Assembly: GCA_022799755.1 (NCBI GenBank)
Contig: JAAWOU010000002.1
Coordinates: 1-64,000 of the forward strand
Length of the DNA: 64,000 bases
Source: Lachnospiraceae bacterium
GTDB lineage: Bacteria > Bacillota > Clostridia > Lachnospirales > Lachnospiraceae
Direction of reading: 5' to 3'
The first letter of the stretch is position 1. Every line of letters begins with the position of its first letter. A model generated the notes under the pieces. That model was given only the letters and a program-made list of their open reading frames with translations. It searched no databases and was not told the DNA's origin. Shown piece by piece: positions 9,121 to 17,741 of this stretch. A program made the position numbers and the translations under genes.

Positions 9121-9939
9121 ATGGCTAATATTCTTGTACTAATAACATGTTATAACCGAAAGGAAAAAACTTTAAAATTTATTGATACAGTTCTACAGGA
9201 TGAGCAGCAGAATTTTTCTTTTTTGATCGTAGATGATAATAGTAACGATGGAACTGCAGAAGCAGTAAGCGTGTTTCCTAATGTAAAAGTTATTAAGGGG
9301 AATGGCAATCTTTTCTATTCAGGGGGTATGCGTACTGCAATAGATGAAGCAAAAGCGAGTGATATCAGAAAGTATGACTTTGTTATGCTTGCTAATGATG
9401 ATGTAGAATTTTATAAGGGCGCAATAACAAAATTAATAAGCTATCTTGGGGCAGAAAAAAGTATTATAGTTGGAGCGACATGCAGTTCGGACGGAGAGAT
9501 GTCTTATAGTGGAGTAGTACGAACAGGAAAGATAAGGCCTAGCTATAGAAAGGTTATGTCTGTTGATGACGAAAAACGATATTGTGATACATTTTGCGCT
9601 AATTGTGTATTGATGCCCACAGACATATTTATTTCATTGGATAATATTGATCCGGTATATCATCACGCTATGGGAGATTTTGATTACGGATATCAGGCTG
9701 GAAAAAAAGGAATTAGAATCTTGGCATCCCATTTTTTTGTAGGCGTGTGCAATGATAATTCCAAAGTTGGGACATGGAAAGATGTTTCATTGTCAAGAAG
9801 AGAACGTATAAGGAAGAAAGAATCGCCAAAGGGGCTGCCAGGGAAAGAATGGTTTCACTATTTGCGCAAAAACTGCAGTTTTCTTACTGCAGTTATTTAT
9901 TCTATAGTTCCGTATGTTCAAATTATATTAGGAAAGTGA
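9121..9939 (+). CDS. GT2 family glycosyltransferase
   Basis: A GT-A-fold inverting glycosyltransferase of 272 residues. The N-terminus ILVLITCYNRKEKT is followed by LIVDDNSNDGTAEAV and by LANDDVEFY, the acidic metal-binding motif. The layout resembles rhamnosyl- or galactofuranosyl-transferase-like GT2 proteins, with FYSGGMRTAI after the first strand. An AAGGAGAT site lies upstream. It belongs to the same AT-rich + strand operon and would act at the cytoplasmic membrane face. Confidence 0.9.
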   Translation: MANILVLITCYNRKEKTLKFIDTVLQDEQQNFSFLIVDDNSNDGTAEAVSVFPNVKVIKGNGNLFYSGGMRTAIDEAKASDIRKYDFVMLANDDVEFYKGAITKLISYLGAEKSIIVGATCSSDGEMSYSGVVRTGKIRPSYRKVMSVDDEKRYCDTFCANCVLMPTDIFISLDNIDPVYHHAMGDFDYGYQAGKKGIRILASHFFVGVCNDNSKVGTWKDVSLSRRERIRKKESPKGLPGKEWFHYLRKNCSFLTAVIYSIVPYVQIILGK

Positions 9940-10133
9940 AAAATTTGTAATGGCGTTAGTTATTAAATGTAATGTTTTTCATAAAAAAGTATATTCGAAC
10001 AGGGAGAAATGGTGTTTGCACTGCCAATAAACATCATATAAGTAAAGAAATGCGACTGTATAAAAACATAAAGACTAAGAGATATATTAAAAAGTGAAAG
10101 TTATGAACGACATGAGCTATATGGAGGAAAAAT
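9940..10133 (+). other. Short AT-rich gap with a doubtful 41-codon frame
   Basis: Between the GT2 gene and the next enzyme lies an AT-rich gap. An open frame at 9972-10097 could encode a very basic 41-residue peptide ending YIKK, but it has no convincing ribosome binding site and I recognise no family. It may be chance coding or the scar of a lost cassette gene. A TTGCAC/TATAAG pair near 10018-10045 is a weak internal promoter candidate. Confidence 0.2.
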
Positions 10134-11081
10134 GTGAAAAAAATTCCAACTCTAATTTATTATTATTTACGTAATAGAAGAATAAGCCATGCATTTAAAA
10201 AAACAATTACATTCCCCAAAGTATATGCGAGAATACCAGTATTTGATATAGAGAAAACAAATAACAAAATTATCCAATGGATAAATGAAGACAGGCCTAT
10301 AGCTATCGGACGTTTCGGGGCATCAGAGATGTTTTGTGCCAGTTCATTTGAATTTTCAATCAAAAGACTCAGGGAGAAATCCATGGAGCAGCTTTGTAGA
10401 TGGTCAGGCTTTTTCCCGAATGATGTTGTATATGGTAATGATTTTAATTACTATATGATTAATGCAATGAAAGACGTGGATATGCTTGCAGTTTGGAATC
10501 TGCGTTTTGAAGAGTATTACATACGAAAATATATGAGAAAGGATATTTGCCTTACATATTTATTAAACCTGGAACCATGGAAAGCGCCTGAAAAGCCTTG
10601 GACATCTGCGTTAGAAAATAAAAAAGTGCTTGTGATTCATCCATTTGAGAATACAATTCAAGCTCAATATAAACATAGAGCTGATATATTTCCTGGTACC
10701 AATATTTTACCAGAGTTCAGCTTGAAAACATTAAAAGCGGTTCAGACTATTGCGGGAGAAAAGGATGAGAGATTCTCAAATTGGTTTGATGCTTTGGATT
10801 GGATGTATAGAGAGGCCATGAAAATAGATTTTGATGTTGCGATATTAGGCTGCGGTGCCTACGGGCTTCCTCTTACATCCATGCTAAAAGCATCAGGGAA
10901 AAAAGCAATCCACCTTGGGGGGGCAACACAAATTTTATTCGGAATTAAGGGCAAAAGGTGGGATCATGAAGCTACTTATGACTATGTGCGGAATTTTTAT
11001 AATGAGAATTGGGTTTACCCAAAACAAGAGGATGAAGTGGAAAATAAGAAAATTGTTGAAAATGGATGCTATTGGTCTTAG
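10134..11081 (+). CDS. Putative GT-D-type glycosyltransferase of a polysaccharide cluster
   Basis: A 315-residue soluble protein starting at GTG 10134 after a strong GGAGGAAAA site. An IGRFGASEMFC segment near residues 58-68 recalls the RFG(D/A)xE motif of GT-D-like transferases. The C-terminal part has AILGCGAYGLPL and the conserved-looking HLGGATQILFGIKGKRW. Many polysaccharide loci carry such proteins annotated only as hypothetical. Assignment to the GT-D superfamily is tentative, from motif resemblance and context. Position between GT2 and wzx fits a repeat-unit transferase. Confidence 0.5.
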   Translation: MKKIPTLIYYYLRNRRISHAFKKTITFPKVYARIPVFDIEKTNNKIIQWINEDRPIAIGRFGASEMFCASSFEFSIKRLREKSMEQLCRWSGFFPNDVVYGNDFNYYMINAMKDVDMLAVWNLRFEEYYIRKYMRKDICLTYLLNLEPWKAPEKPWTSALENKKVLVIHPFENTIQAQYKHRADIFPGTNILPEFSLKTLKAVQTIAGEKDERFSNWFDALDWMYREAMKIDFDVAILGCGAYGLPLTSMLKASGKKAIHLGGATQILFGIKGKRWDHEATYDYVRNFYNENWVYPKQEDEVENKKIVENGCYWS

Positions 11082-11122
11082 GATTTTGATGATAAACAGC
11101 TTTTCATAATGTTGGAGTGAAT

Positions 11123-12658
11123 ATGAATAATGAGAGAACAAAGAATTCAGTACGAAATATTATTGTAGGCATAGTAAGGCGTGTGGTCGAAATATTATTT
11201 CCGTTTATTGTTCGGACAATTTTTATTAAGTCATTGGGGGAAGAGTATCTTGGCTTAGGGGGGTTATATAGTTCTATTTTGCAGGTTCTTAATATAGCTG
11301 ATTTAGGCATTGCGAATGCAATTATTGCAAGTATGTATAAACCTATTGCTGAAAATGATACTGTAAAAGTTTCGGCGCTTATGAATATGTATAAAAAGGC
11401 ATATAGGACGATTGGATTCGTTATTTTGTCAGTAGGAATCATCATATTGCCGTTCATAGATAAATTCATCAGTGGTTCTCCGCCAGAGAATATCAATATA
11501 TATATCCTTTGGATACTATATTTGGTTAATACTGTTATCGGTTATCTACTTTTTATGCATAAGATTTCTCTCATTAATGCGCACCAAAGGAATGACATTA
11601 TAGATGGGATTGCAACGATATGCAGAGTAATGATAAACTTTTTACAGATATTTATAGTAGTTTGGCTAAAAAATATGTATTTATATGTAATATTAACAAC
11701 TATATATATTATAATCTATAATTTTTGGTGTTCGTATGAATGTGACAAACGATATCCGCAATATACCTGCAATGGCAATTTAGACAAAGAGACTTCCGGA
11801 AAAATCAAAAAGGAAGTAAGTGCATTAGCACTTCAAAAAATAGGTAAAACAATATCAAATTCTTTAGATTCCATTGTGATTTCTGCGTTTCTGGGATTAA
11901 CGGTTGTGGCTATCTATGGAAATTATAATTACGTCATTTCGGCCATAACGACATTTACTAGTTTGATATATGTTGCAATTCAGGCAAGTATCGGAAATAG
12001 TACCGCTGTGGAAACAAAAGATAAAAATTACGAGGATTTCAAGGTATTATTTTTATGGGGAATGTGGCTAGTGGGCTGGTGCAGTATTTGTTTTATGTGC
12101 TTGTTTCAAGACTTTATGATTTTGTGGCTGGGCGAGGATTTGCTTTTTCATATCAGTATTGTACTGACCCTTGTATTGAGGTTTTTCTTTGAACAGATAA
12201 GGAGAACAGTCACCGCATATAAGGATGCAATTGGCATGTGGCGGGTAGATAAATGGAAACCAATAGTTGGGTGTTTGGTAAATCTTTTTTTGAATGTGAT
12301 TTTAGTAAAAAAAATCGGTGTTGCAGGCGTGGCGATTTCAACAATTATTAGTTGCGTATGTATTGAACTTCCCTGGGAAACGCATGTTTTGTTTAAGTTC
12401 TACTTTTTGAAAAGTGAAATTAAGTATTATTTGAAGATGCTCTTATATATTTTTGAAGCTGGAATCCTCGGGGTGATTACATATATGATTTGTAATATAT
12501 TACCCTTTTATGGATTCCAGGCGATAGTGATTAAGTTAGTTATCTGTTGCTTGGTGCCTAATATACTGTTTGTTTTAATAAACCACAGAAATCCAAGTTA
12601 TAAGAAAGGATTAGAAATGCTGAAGAAAGCATTTAGACTGCTTACCAGTAATTCTTGA
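11123..12658 (+). CDS. Wzx-type polysaccharide flippase
   Basis: A polytopic membrane protein of about 511 residues with the MOP/PST exporter N-terminus: a basic start, then GIVRRVVEILFPFIVRTIFI and YLGLGGLYSSILQVL. About twelve hydrophobic segments follow. These proteins flip undecaprenyl-linked repeat units across the membrane for Wzy-dependent polymerisation, and a Wzy-like protein lies at 6025-7164. ATG 11123 has GGAG five to six bases upstream; GTG 11117 is in frame. It is the last gene of the AT-rich cassette. Confidence 0.88.
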   Translation: MNNERTKNSVRNIIVGIVRRVVEILFPFIVRTIFIKSLGEEYLGLGGLYSSILQVLNIADLGIANAIIASMYKPIAENDTVKVSALMNMYKKAYRTIGFVILSVGIIILPFIDKFISGSPPENINIYILWILYLVNTVIGYLLFMHKISLINAHQRNDIIDGIATICRVMINFLQIFIVVWLKNMYLYVILTTIYIIIYNFWCSYECDKRYPQYTCNGNLDKETSGKIKKEVSALALQKIGKTISNSLDSIVISAFLGLTVVAIYGNYNYVISAITTFTSLIYVAIQASIGNSTAVETKDKNYEDFKVLFLWGMWLVGWCSICFMCLFQDFMILWLGEDLLFHISIVLTLVLRFFFEQIRRTVTAYKDAIGMWRVDKWKPIVGCLVNLFLNVILVKKIGVAGVAISTIISCVCIELPWETHVLFKFYFLKSEIKYYLKMLLYIFEAGILGVITYMICNILPFYGFQAIVIKLVICCLVPNILFVLINHRNPSYKKGLEMLKKAFRLLTSNS

Positions 12659-13064
12659 GAGATATAAGTATGTTTACCAGTCATGGCAAACATATATGCA
12701 TTATGTATTGGGGGCAAGGACAAGATGTTGACTGCGTAGATGTGATGGGGAGTGCTCTATGTGTAGTCGGAAAATATCTGTGTCCTGCTGCCTCGCCACG
12801 GTCTGCAGAAAACCCTGTCGCACCTCCCTGAATGTGCATCCAGAGAGGCTTACGTTCTCAAGCCATCCCTTGTGAGATGACTTTCCTTACCGCTTGAATC
12901 GTCTCCTATCGTACCATTCTACCGGAAGCCGGATAAAGATTTTATCCGATTATACCCCGATAAATTATTGATAATATCAAAAAAACAGGATATAATATAT
13001 AACATCCCCTGAATAAACCAGACAGCCCCAAAACCATAAATTGGGAGACAAGGAGACATGTCGA
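12659..13064. other. Junction gap between polysaccharide cassette and ATPase gene
   Basis: No gene is evident. Composition rises abruptly from AT-rich to GC-richer around 12720-12900, so this is a cassette boundary. The minus strand of 12720-12920 has short open stretches interrupted by stops that could be a decayed gene, but I recognise no family. An 8-bp inverted repeat (CGGATAAA/TTTATCCG, 12930-12948) and a TTGATA-A-TATCAA palindrome (12968-12980) sit just at the promoter of the next gene. Confidence 0.5.
12968..12996 (+). promoter_or_regulatory. Promoter of the DUF4143 ATPase gene with overlapping palindrome
   Basis: TTGATA and TATAAT are separated by 17 bases, close to sigma-70/SigA consensus. 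The -35 box lies inside a 13-base palindrome (TTGATAATATCAA), which could bind a repressor. Confidence 0.6.
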
Positions 13065-14279
13065 ATGATTTACCGCAAGCAGTACATGGATAAAATAATC
13101 CCGTTCATTGATGCCCCGTTTATAAAGATATTGACTGGCGTGCGCCGGTGCGGCAAATCCACGATTCTCCTGATGCTGCAGGAATATCTGAAGAAGAGGG
13201 GCATTCAGCCGGAACGGATTTTTTTCTATAGATTTGACAGTATGCAGTACGAGGAAATCGACACTGTATCGAAGCTGTACAAAGAAATAAAGAAATGTAT
13301 TCCGCAAGGTCAAAGAATCTATTTGTTTCTGGATGAGATACAGGAAATCGAGGACTGGGAGAAAGCGGTTAATTCATTCATGACGGATTTTGATGTGGAT
13401 GTTTTCGTGACAGGCTCGAATTCCCGGATGATGTCCTCGGAGATTTCCACATATCTGACAGGCAGGTACATTTCTTTCCGCATCTATCCGCTGTCCTTTG
13501 CGGAATATCTGGACTTCAGGAGGGAATACACTGAGCCGGACAATTGCTATCAGGAATTTTGGCGCTACGTCCGAATGGGAGGTTTTCCGGCGCTTCAACT
13601 GAAAGAATACAGCGATGAAGAGGCATATACCATTGTGAAAGACATCTACAATTCCACCATCTTCACGGACATTGTCAGACGAAACCGGATTCGGAAAGTC
13701 GATCAGCTGGAACGAGTGGTAAAATATGTGTTTTCCAATGTAGGGCAGACATTTTCTGCTTTGACGCTCTCAAAGTATCTGAAGAGCCAGAACCGCCAGA
13801 TGGATCCCGAAACAGTGTACAGCTATTTGAGCAAGTTGGAGACAGCGTATCTACTGCATCGTTGCTCCAGATATGACATAAAGGGAAAGGAAATCCTGAA
13901 GACCCAGGAGAAGTTCTACCTTGCGGATACGTCGCTGCGTTTTGCCATTCTGGGATACAGCGAAGATGCCGTGGCCAGTATGTTGGAGAACATCGTATAT
14001 ATGGAATTGCTGCGCCGTGGATATGATGTCTTTGTGGGAAAGCTGGATTATGCCGAAGTTGATTTTGTGGCCACCAGAAAAAATGAAAAACTCTATATTC
14101 AGATATGCCAGCTGATTGGACGGAAAGAGACCGAACAGAGAGAGTATGGAAATTTGCTGTCAATTCCGGACAATTATCCGAAATATGTCCTCCGAACGGA
14201 TGAGTTTGCAGGGGGCAACTATGAAGGAATCAGAACCATGCATGTGGCAGATTTCCTGTTGGAACAGGAACTGTATTAA
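13065..14279 (+). CDS. AAA ATPase with DUF4143 C-terminal domain
   Basis: A 404-residue protein with Walker A GVRRCGKST near residue 23, Walker B IYLFLDEIQEI near 85-95, then a C-terminal DUF4143 nuclease-like region containing KLDYAEVDFVA. The family is widespread and often mobile, usually of unknown role, with suggestions of defence or restriction-like function. ATG 13065 follows AAGGAGA at good spacing; the frame extends to TTG 13041. It stands alone with its own promoter between the polysaccharide cassette and the purine operon, consistent with independent insertion. Confidence 0.85.
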   Translation: MIYRKQYMDKIIPFIDAPFIKILTGVRRCGKSTILLMLQEYLKKRGIQPERIFFYRFDSMQYEEIDTVSKLYKEIKKCIPQGQRIYLFLDEIQEIEDWEKAVNSFMTDFDVDVFVTGSNSRMMSSEISTYLTGRYISFRIYPLSFAEYLDFRREYTEPDNCYQEFWRYVRMGGFPALQLKEYSDEEAYTIVKDIYNSTIFTDIVRRNRIRKVDQLERVVKYVFSNVGQTFSALTLSKYLKSQNRQMDPETVYSYLSKLETAYLLHRCSRYDIKGKEILKTQEKFYLADTSLRFAILGYSEDAVASMLENIVYMELLRRGYDVFVGKLDYAEVDFVATRKNEKLYIQICQLIGRKETEQREYGNLLSIPDNYPKYVLRTDEFAGGNYEGIRTMHVADFLLEQELY

Positions 14280-14456
14280 AATGGCGGATGGAGGCATAGA
14301 AAAATTGCACATAAAAAATTCGCCAAAAAAATTCCCCAAAACCCAAGAAATATCCTTGCAAATTCCGCAAAGAACATGTAAGATAAACATATCCGCATAT
14401 TCCGCAAAAAGCCGGAGGCCGCGGACAAAACAGAATCAAGGTAAGGAAAGAACTGC
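14280..14456 (+). other. Leader region upstream of the purine riboswitch
   Basis: No gene is seen. A candidate promoter, TTGCAA (14356-14361) and TAAGAT (14379-14384) spaced 17, would start transcription about 65 bases before the riboswitch. I see no clear terminator for the upstream ATPase gene. Confidence 0.4.
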
Positions 14457-14520
14457 ATGACTGACGGAAGTGGGATGACCCACAGGGAGTGCAGCCGTAA
14501 GAAGCCGACCGTCTGGGCAC
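14457..14520 (+). ncRNA. ZTP riboswitch (pfl motif)
   Basis: The sequence matches the ZTP/ZMP-sensing aptamer. GACGG (14463-14467) pairs with CCGTC (14509-14513); GTGGG and CCCAC close a small hairpin with loop ATGA (14470-14483); the conserved 3' part GCCGACCGTCTGGGCA ends the aptamer. ZMP (AICAR) accumulates when 10-formyl-THF is short. The two genes downstream are exactly the enzymes that consume AICAR and FAICAR, which supports the call. The aptamer should switch the operon on when ZMP/ZTP is high. Confidence 0.92.
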
Positions 14521-14532
14521 ACTCAACTTGTG

Positions 14533-14554
14533 GCGCCTGGGGGCCGGCGTTTTT
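14533..14554 (+). terminator. Candidate terminator of the ZTP riboswitch expression platform
   Basis: CGCC and GGCG form a short GC stem (extendable by a G-U pair) followed by five Ts, 13 bases after the aptamer. Its short stem makes it a modest terminator. The remaining 180 bases before purO are GC-rich and highly foldable, so the true switch may lie further down. Confidence 0.4.
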
Positions 14555-14733
14555 GTTCCTGCGGACAACGAGCCGGGCGGCCATGCCTGCACGGACAGGA
14601 AAGCCGATTGCGTTGGCCTTACGACTGCCGCGAGGGCGAACCGTCCGGACAACGGAGCCGGCGGGGCGCAGGACGCCCGGCCTCCCGTCACAGGGCGAGT
14701 GGATGTGAAACTTTGAATCAGGAGGGAAAAAGC

Positions 14734-15456
14734 ATGATGCAACTGGAACAGGAACTGAAAAACAACGCCTACCCCGGCAGGGGAATCGTCATCGGGCGCT
14801 CCGCTGACGGCAAAAAGGCAGCTATCGCCTACTTCATCATGGGCAGGAGCACCAACAGCCGCAACCGGGTCTTTGTCACGGAGGGAGAGGGGATCCGCAC
14901 CCAGGCATTTGACCCGGAAAAACTCACGGATCCCAGCCTGGTAATTTACGCCCCGGTGCGGGTGCTGGCTTCGCCGGACGGACAGACAGACATAATTGTC
15001 ACAAACGGAGACCAGACGGACACCATCTATGACGGCCTTTCCCGGGGGCTTACGTTCGAGCAGTCCCTGCGCAGCCGCCAGTTCGAGCCGGACGGCCCCA
15101 ACTACACGCCAAGGATCTCCGGCCTGGTGCGTCTTGCAGGAGGCAAATTCGACTACTGCATGTCCATCTTAAAGAGCAATGACGGAGACCCTGCCTGCTG
15201 CAACAGGTACACCTTTACGTACGACAATCCGGCTGACGGAGAGGGGCGCTTCCTCCATACCTATATGCATGACGGCGATCCCCTGCCCAGCTTCCGGGGG
15301 GAGCCGAAGAAAGTGGCTGTCCAGGGCGACATCGACAGCTTTGCGGAGATGCTGTGGGAGAGCCTGAACGAGGAGAACAAGGTCTCCCTGTTCGTCCGCT
15401 TCATCGACATTGCCACAGGGCAGTACGAGACCCGCATCTTTAATAAGAACCAGTGA
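14734..15456 (+). CDS. IMP cyclohydrolase, PurO-like
   Basis: A 240-residue enzyme of the IMP_cyclohyd family, which closes the ring of FAICAR to give IMP, the last step of purine synthesis. Recognisable features include GRGIVIGRSADGKKA, YFIMGRSTNSRNRVF and the C-terminal FVRFIDIATGQYETRIF. This is the archaeal-type stand-alone cyclohydrolase, instead of the N-terminal domain of bifunctional PurH. ATG 14734 follows AGGAGG closely, so the longer frame upstream is not used. It is the first gene after the ZTP riboswitch, co-transcribed with the AICAR transformylase 65 bases downstream. Confidence 0.88.
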   Translation: MMQLEQELKNNAYPGRGIVIGRSADGKKAAIAYFIMGRSTNSRNRVFVTEGEGIRTQAFDPEKLTDPSLVIYAPVRVLASPDGQTDIIVTNGDQTDTIYDGLSRGLTFEQSLRSRQFEPDGPNYTPRISGLVRLAGGKFDYCMSILKSNDGDPACCNRYTFTYDNPADGEGRFLHTYMHDGDPLPSFRGEPKKVAVQGDIDSFAEMLWESLNEENKVSLFVRFIDIATGQYETRIFNKNQ

Positions 15457-15521
15457 AAACCGGAACCAATGAAAAAAGAACCGTCAAAAAGGCAAATGCT
15501 TCACGAAAGGAAAACAAAACC

Positions 15522-16700
15522 ATGAATGAAATTCAACTGAAATACGGATGCAATCCCAACCAGAAACCCTCCAGAATCTACATGGAGGACGGAAGCGAAC
15601 TTCCTGTAACCGTGCTCAACGGCAGACCGGGCTATATCAATTTCCTGGACGCCTTTAACGGCTGGCAGCTGGTGAGAGAGCTGAAAGCCGCCACGGGCCT
15701 GCCCGCCGCCACCTCTTTCAAGCATGTCTCCCCCGCAGGCGCGGCGGTAGGCCTGCCCTTGGACGAGACTCTGGCGAAAATCTACTGGGTGTCCGACTTA
15801 GGGGAACTCTCTCCGCTGGCCTGCGCCTATGCCAGAGCCAGAGGAGCCGACAGGATGTCCTCCTTTGGCGACTTCATCGCTCTGTCAGATGTCTGCGACA
15901 AGGACACGGCCCGGCTCATCAAGCGGGAGGTTTCCGACGGCTGTATCGCCCCGGGCTATACCGCGGAGGCGCTGGCGCTGTTAAAGGCCAAGAAAGGAGG
16001 CAGCTATAATGTTATCCAGATCGATGCCTCCTACGTCCCGGCCCCTGTGGAGAGGAAGCAGGTCTACGGCATTACGTTTGAGCAGGGCCGCAACGAACTG
16101 AATGTAAACGGCGACCTGCTTTCCAACATCGTCACGGCGAACAAGGAGATTCCGGAAGCCGCGATGATCGACTTAAAAATCGCGCTGATTACCCTGAAAT
16201 ATACCCAGTCCAATTCCGTCTGCTATGTGAAAGGAGGCCAGGCCATCGGCATCGGCGCAGGGCAGCAGTCCCGCATCCACTGCACCAGACTGGCAGGCAC
16301 CAAGGCGGACAACTGGTTCCTGCGCCAGTCCCCCCAGGTGCTGGGACTGCAGTTCGTGGACAAGCTGGGCAGGCCGGACAGGGACAATGCCATCGACGTC
16401 TACATCGGGGACGAATATATGGACGTGCTGGCGGACGGCGCCTGGGAGAAAGTCTTCAAGGTGAAGCCCCCTGTCTTTACCAGGGAGGAGAAGCGGGCAT
16501 GGCTGGACCAGATGAAAGACATCACTTTGGGGTCCGACGCATTCTTCCCGTTCTCGGACAATATCGAGAGGGCCCACAAGAGCGGCGTGCAGTATATCGC
16601 CCAGCCCGGCGGTTCCGTGCGGGATGACGTGGTAATAGAGTGCTGCGATAAGTACGGGATGATGATGGCCTTTACCGGAATCCGGCTGTTCCACCATTGA
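15522..16700 (+). CDS. purH: Phosphoribosylaminoimidazolecarboxamide (AICAR) formyltransferase
   Basis: A 392-residue stand-alone AICAR transformylase, equivalent to the C-terminal domain of PurH. It formylates AICAR with 10-formyl-THF to FAICAR. Diagnostic segments are LKYGCNPNQKPSR, TSFKHVSPAGAAVG and YTQSNSVCYVKGGQAIGIGAG. The N-terminal cyclohydrolase domain of normal PurH is absent and is supplied by the PurO-like protein upstream. ATG 15522 has an AAAGGA site; the frame runs on upstream into purO. Both genes should be controlled by the ZTP riboswitch. Confidence 0.93.
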   Translation: MNEIQLKYGCNPNQKPSRIYMEDGSELPVTVLNGRPGYINFLDAFNGWQLVRELKAATGLPAATSFKHVSPAGAAVGLPLDETLAKIYWVSDLGELSPLACAYARARGADRMSSFGDFIALSDVCDKDTARLIKREVSDGCIAPGYTAEALALLKAKKGGSYNVIQIDASYVPAPVERKQVYGITFEQGRNELNVNGDLLSNIVTANKEIPEAAMIDLKIALITLKYTQSNSVCYVKGGQAIGIGAGQQSRIHCTRLAGTKADNWFLRQSPQVLGLQFVDKLGRPDRDNAIDVYIGDEYMDVLADGAWEKVFKVKPPVFTREEKRAWLDQMKDITLGSDAFFPFSDNIERAHKSGVQYIAQPGGSVRDDVVIECCDKYGMMMAFTGIRLFHH

Positions 16701-16784
16701 GTTTAACTTGAGTATTTCGCTCCGGCAGGAAGATGCGCAGACAAGCCGCAAGGAATTTGTGCCGGCGCCGCTATGGTAAGACAT

Positions 16785-16815
16785 TTCAAGGACTGTGGAC
16801 AACATGGTCCTTGAA
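16785..16815 (+). terminator. Hairpin downstream of purH
   Basis: TTCAAGGAC (16785-16793) pairs with GTCCTTGAA (16807-16815), a 9-bp stem with a 13-base loop. There is no following T-run, so termination is uncertain. Confidence 0.3.
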
Positions 16816-16915
16816 GCATTGTATGGGGAGCCGTATACGAGGAGCGTTTTTTGAGCGGGAATCGGATCAGACCGGAAAGAGGCCGAAACATCAAAAGAGA
16901 GACGGGGGATAAGCG

Positions 16916-17407
16916 ATGGATGGAAAATTAAGAAATATGACGGCTATATACCTGTTTTGGGGCGAAAAGGTGCTCCTCCTCTACAGGCAGGGCGGAAGAG
17001 TGGTCAACAACGTGTGGACGGGCTCGGCGGGCGGCCACTTTGAAAGGGACGAACTGAACGATGCCAGAGCGTGCATACTGAGGGAGTTGAAAGAGGAACT
17101 GGGGCTGGCGCCGGAGGACGTGGAGAATCTGGCGCTGCGCTACATTGCCCTGCGGAATACAAAGGGGGAGATCCGGCAGAACTATTACTTTTTTGCGGAC
17201 ATAAAGGAACAGGCGGACGACGACATTGTCTCCAATGAGGGCACGTGCAGATGGTTTTCCTTAGGCGACATCCTTTCCCTGGAGATGCCCCTGTCAGCCA
17301 AGTATGTCATGGAGCATTTCTGCACTACAGGGCGGTATACGGACAAACTCTATGTCTGTATCGCAACTGCCGCAAAGGCGGAAATCCTGGAATTGCCGGA
17401 ATCCTGA
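16916..17407 (+). CDS. Nudix hydrolase
   Basis: A 163-residue Nudix protein with an intact Nudix box: GGHFERDE followed by RELKEELG, near residues 40-64. Such enzymes hydrolyse nucleoside diphosphates linked to another group; the substrate cannot be predicted. A GGGGGATAAG element precedes ATG 16916. It follows purH on the same strand after 215 bases and precedes glnS, which has its own promoter. Confidence 0.88.
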   Translation: MDGKLRNMTAIYLFWGEKVLLLYRQGGRVVNNVWTGSAGGHFERDELNDARACILRELKEELGLAPEDVENLALRYIALRNTKGEIRQNYYFFADIKEQADDDIVSNEGTCRWFSLGDILSLEMPLSAKYVMEHFCTTGRYTDKLYVCIATAAKAEILELPES

Positions 17408-17506
17408 AAAAAGCATGCACTCCCGGAGATTTCGCAGAGATACCGCGGAAAATCCGCAGGCTGTGCAGACTTTGTGCAGATTTTTTCAGGAATGCACGGA
17501 ATTTTA

Positions 17507-17536
17507 TTGAAAGACATCGCGGGGATATGATATAAT
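17507..17536 (+). promoter_or_regulatory. glnS promoter
   Basis: TTGAAA (17507-17512) and TATAAT (17531-17536) spaced 18. Transcription would begin about 17543, giving a leader of roughly 200 bases. Confidence 0.6.
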
Positions 17537-17553
17537 GTCCGCAAAGAGCAGAG

Positions 17554-17614
17554 TCAAATGGGCGGAGAACCAGCTGCCGAGCTGGCTCGGGCAGCTGGTT
17601 CTCCGCCCATTTGA
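17554..17614 (+). promoter_or_regulatory. Perfect 25-bp hairpin in the glnS leader
   Basis: Bases 17554-17578 and 17590-17614 are exact reverse complements, 25 bp, around an 11-base loop. A second GC-rich stem, GCCCGGGG/CCCCGGGC, follows at 17627-17652. Both fall between the glnS promoter and start codon in a 334-base gap without a gene. No T-rich tail follows and no T-box consensus is visible. It could be a leader regulator, an RNase III target or an inserted palindromic repeat. Confidence 0.65.
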
Positions 17615-17741
17615 GGAGCGAAGCGAGCCCGGGGGCCAAGGGCTCCCCGGGCCTCTGCCCGCAACTTGCAGCAATCATGGCATAAAAACCATAAAAACCA
17701 TAGACACCACAGACACCACAGGAAAGGCAAGGATCTGACAG

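Noticed and set aside
14530..14733. Upstream extension of the IMP cyclohydrolase frame
   Set aside because: It covers the riboswitch expression platform; the family N-terminus begins at ATG 14734 directly after AGGAGG.
17554..17652. T-box or terminator before glnS
   Set aside because: No T-box consensus element and no T-run after either hairpin; left as an unexplained leader structure.
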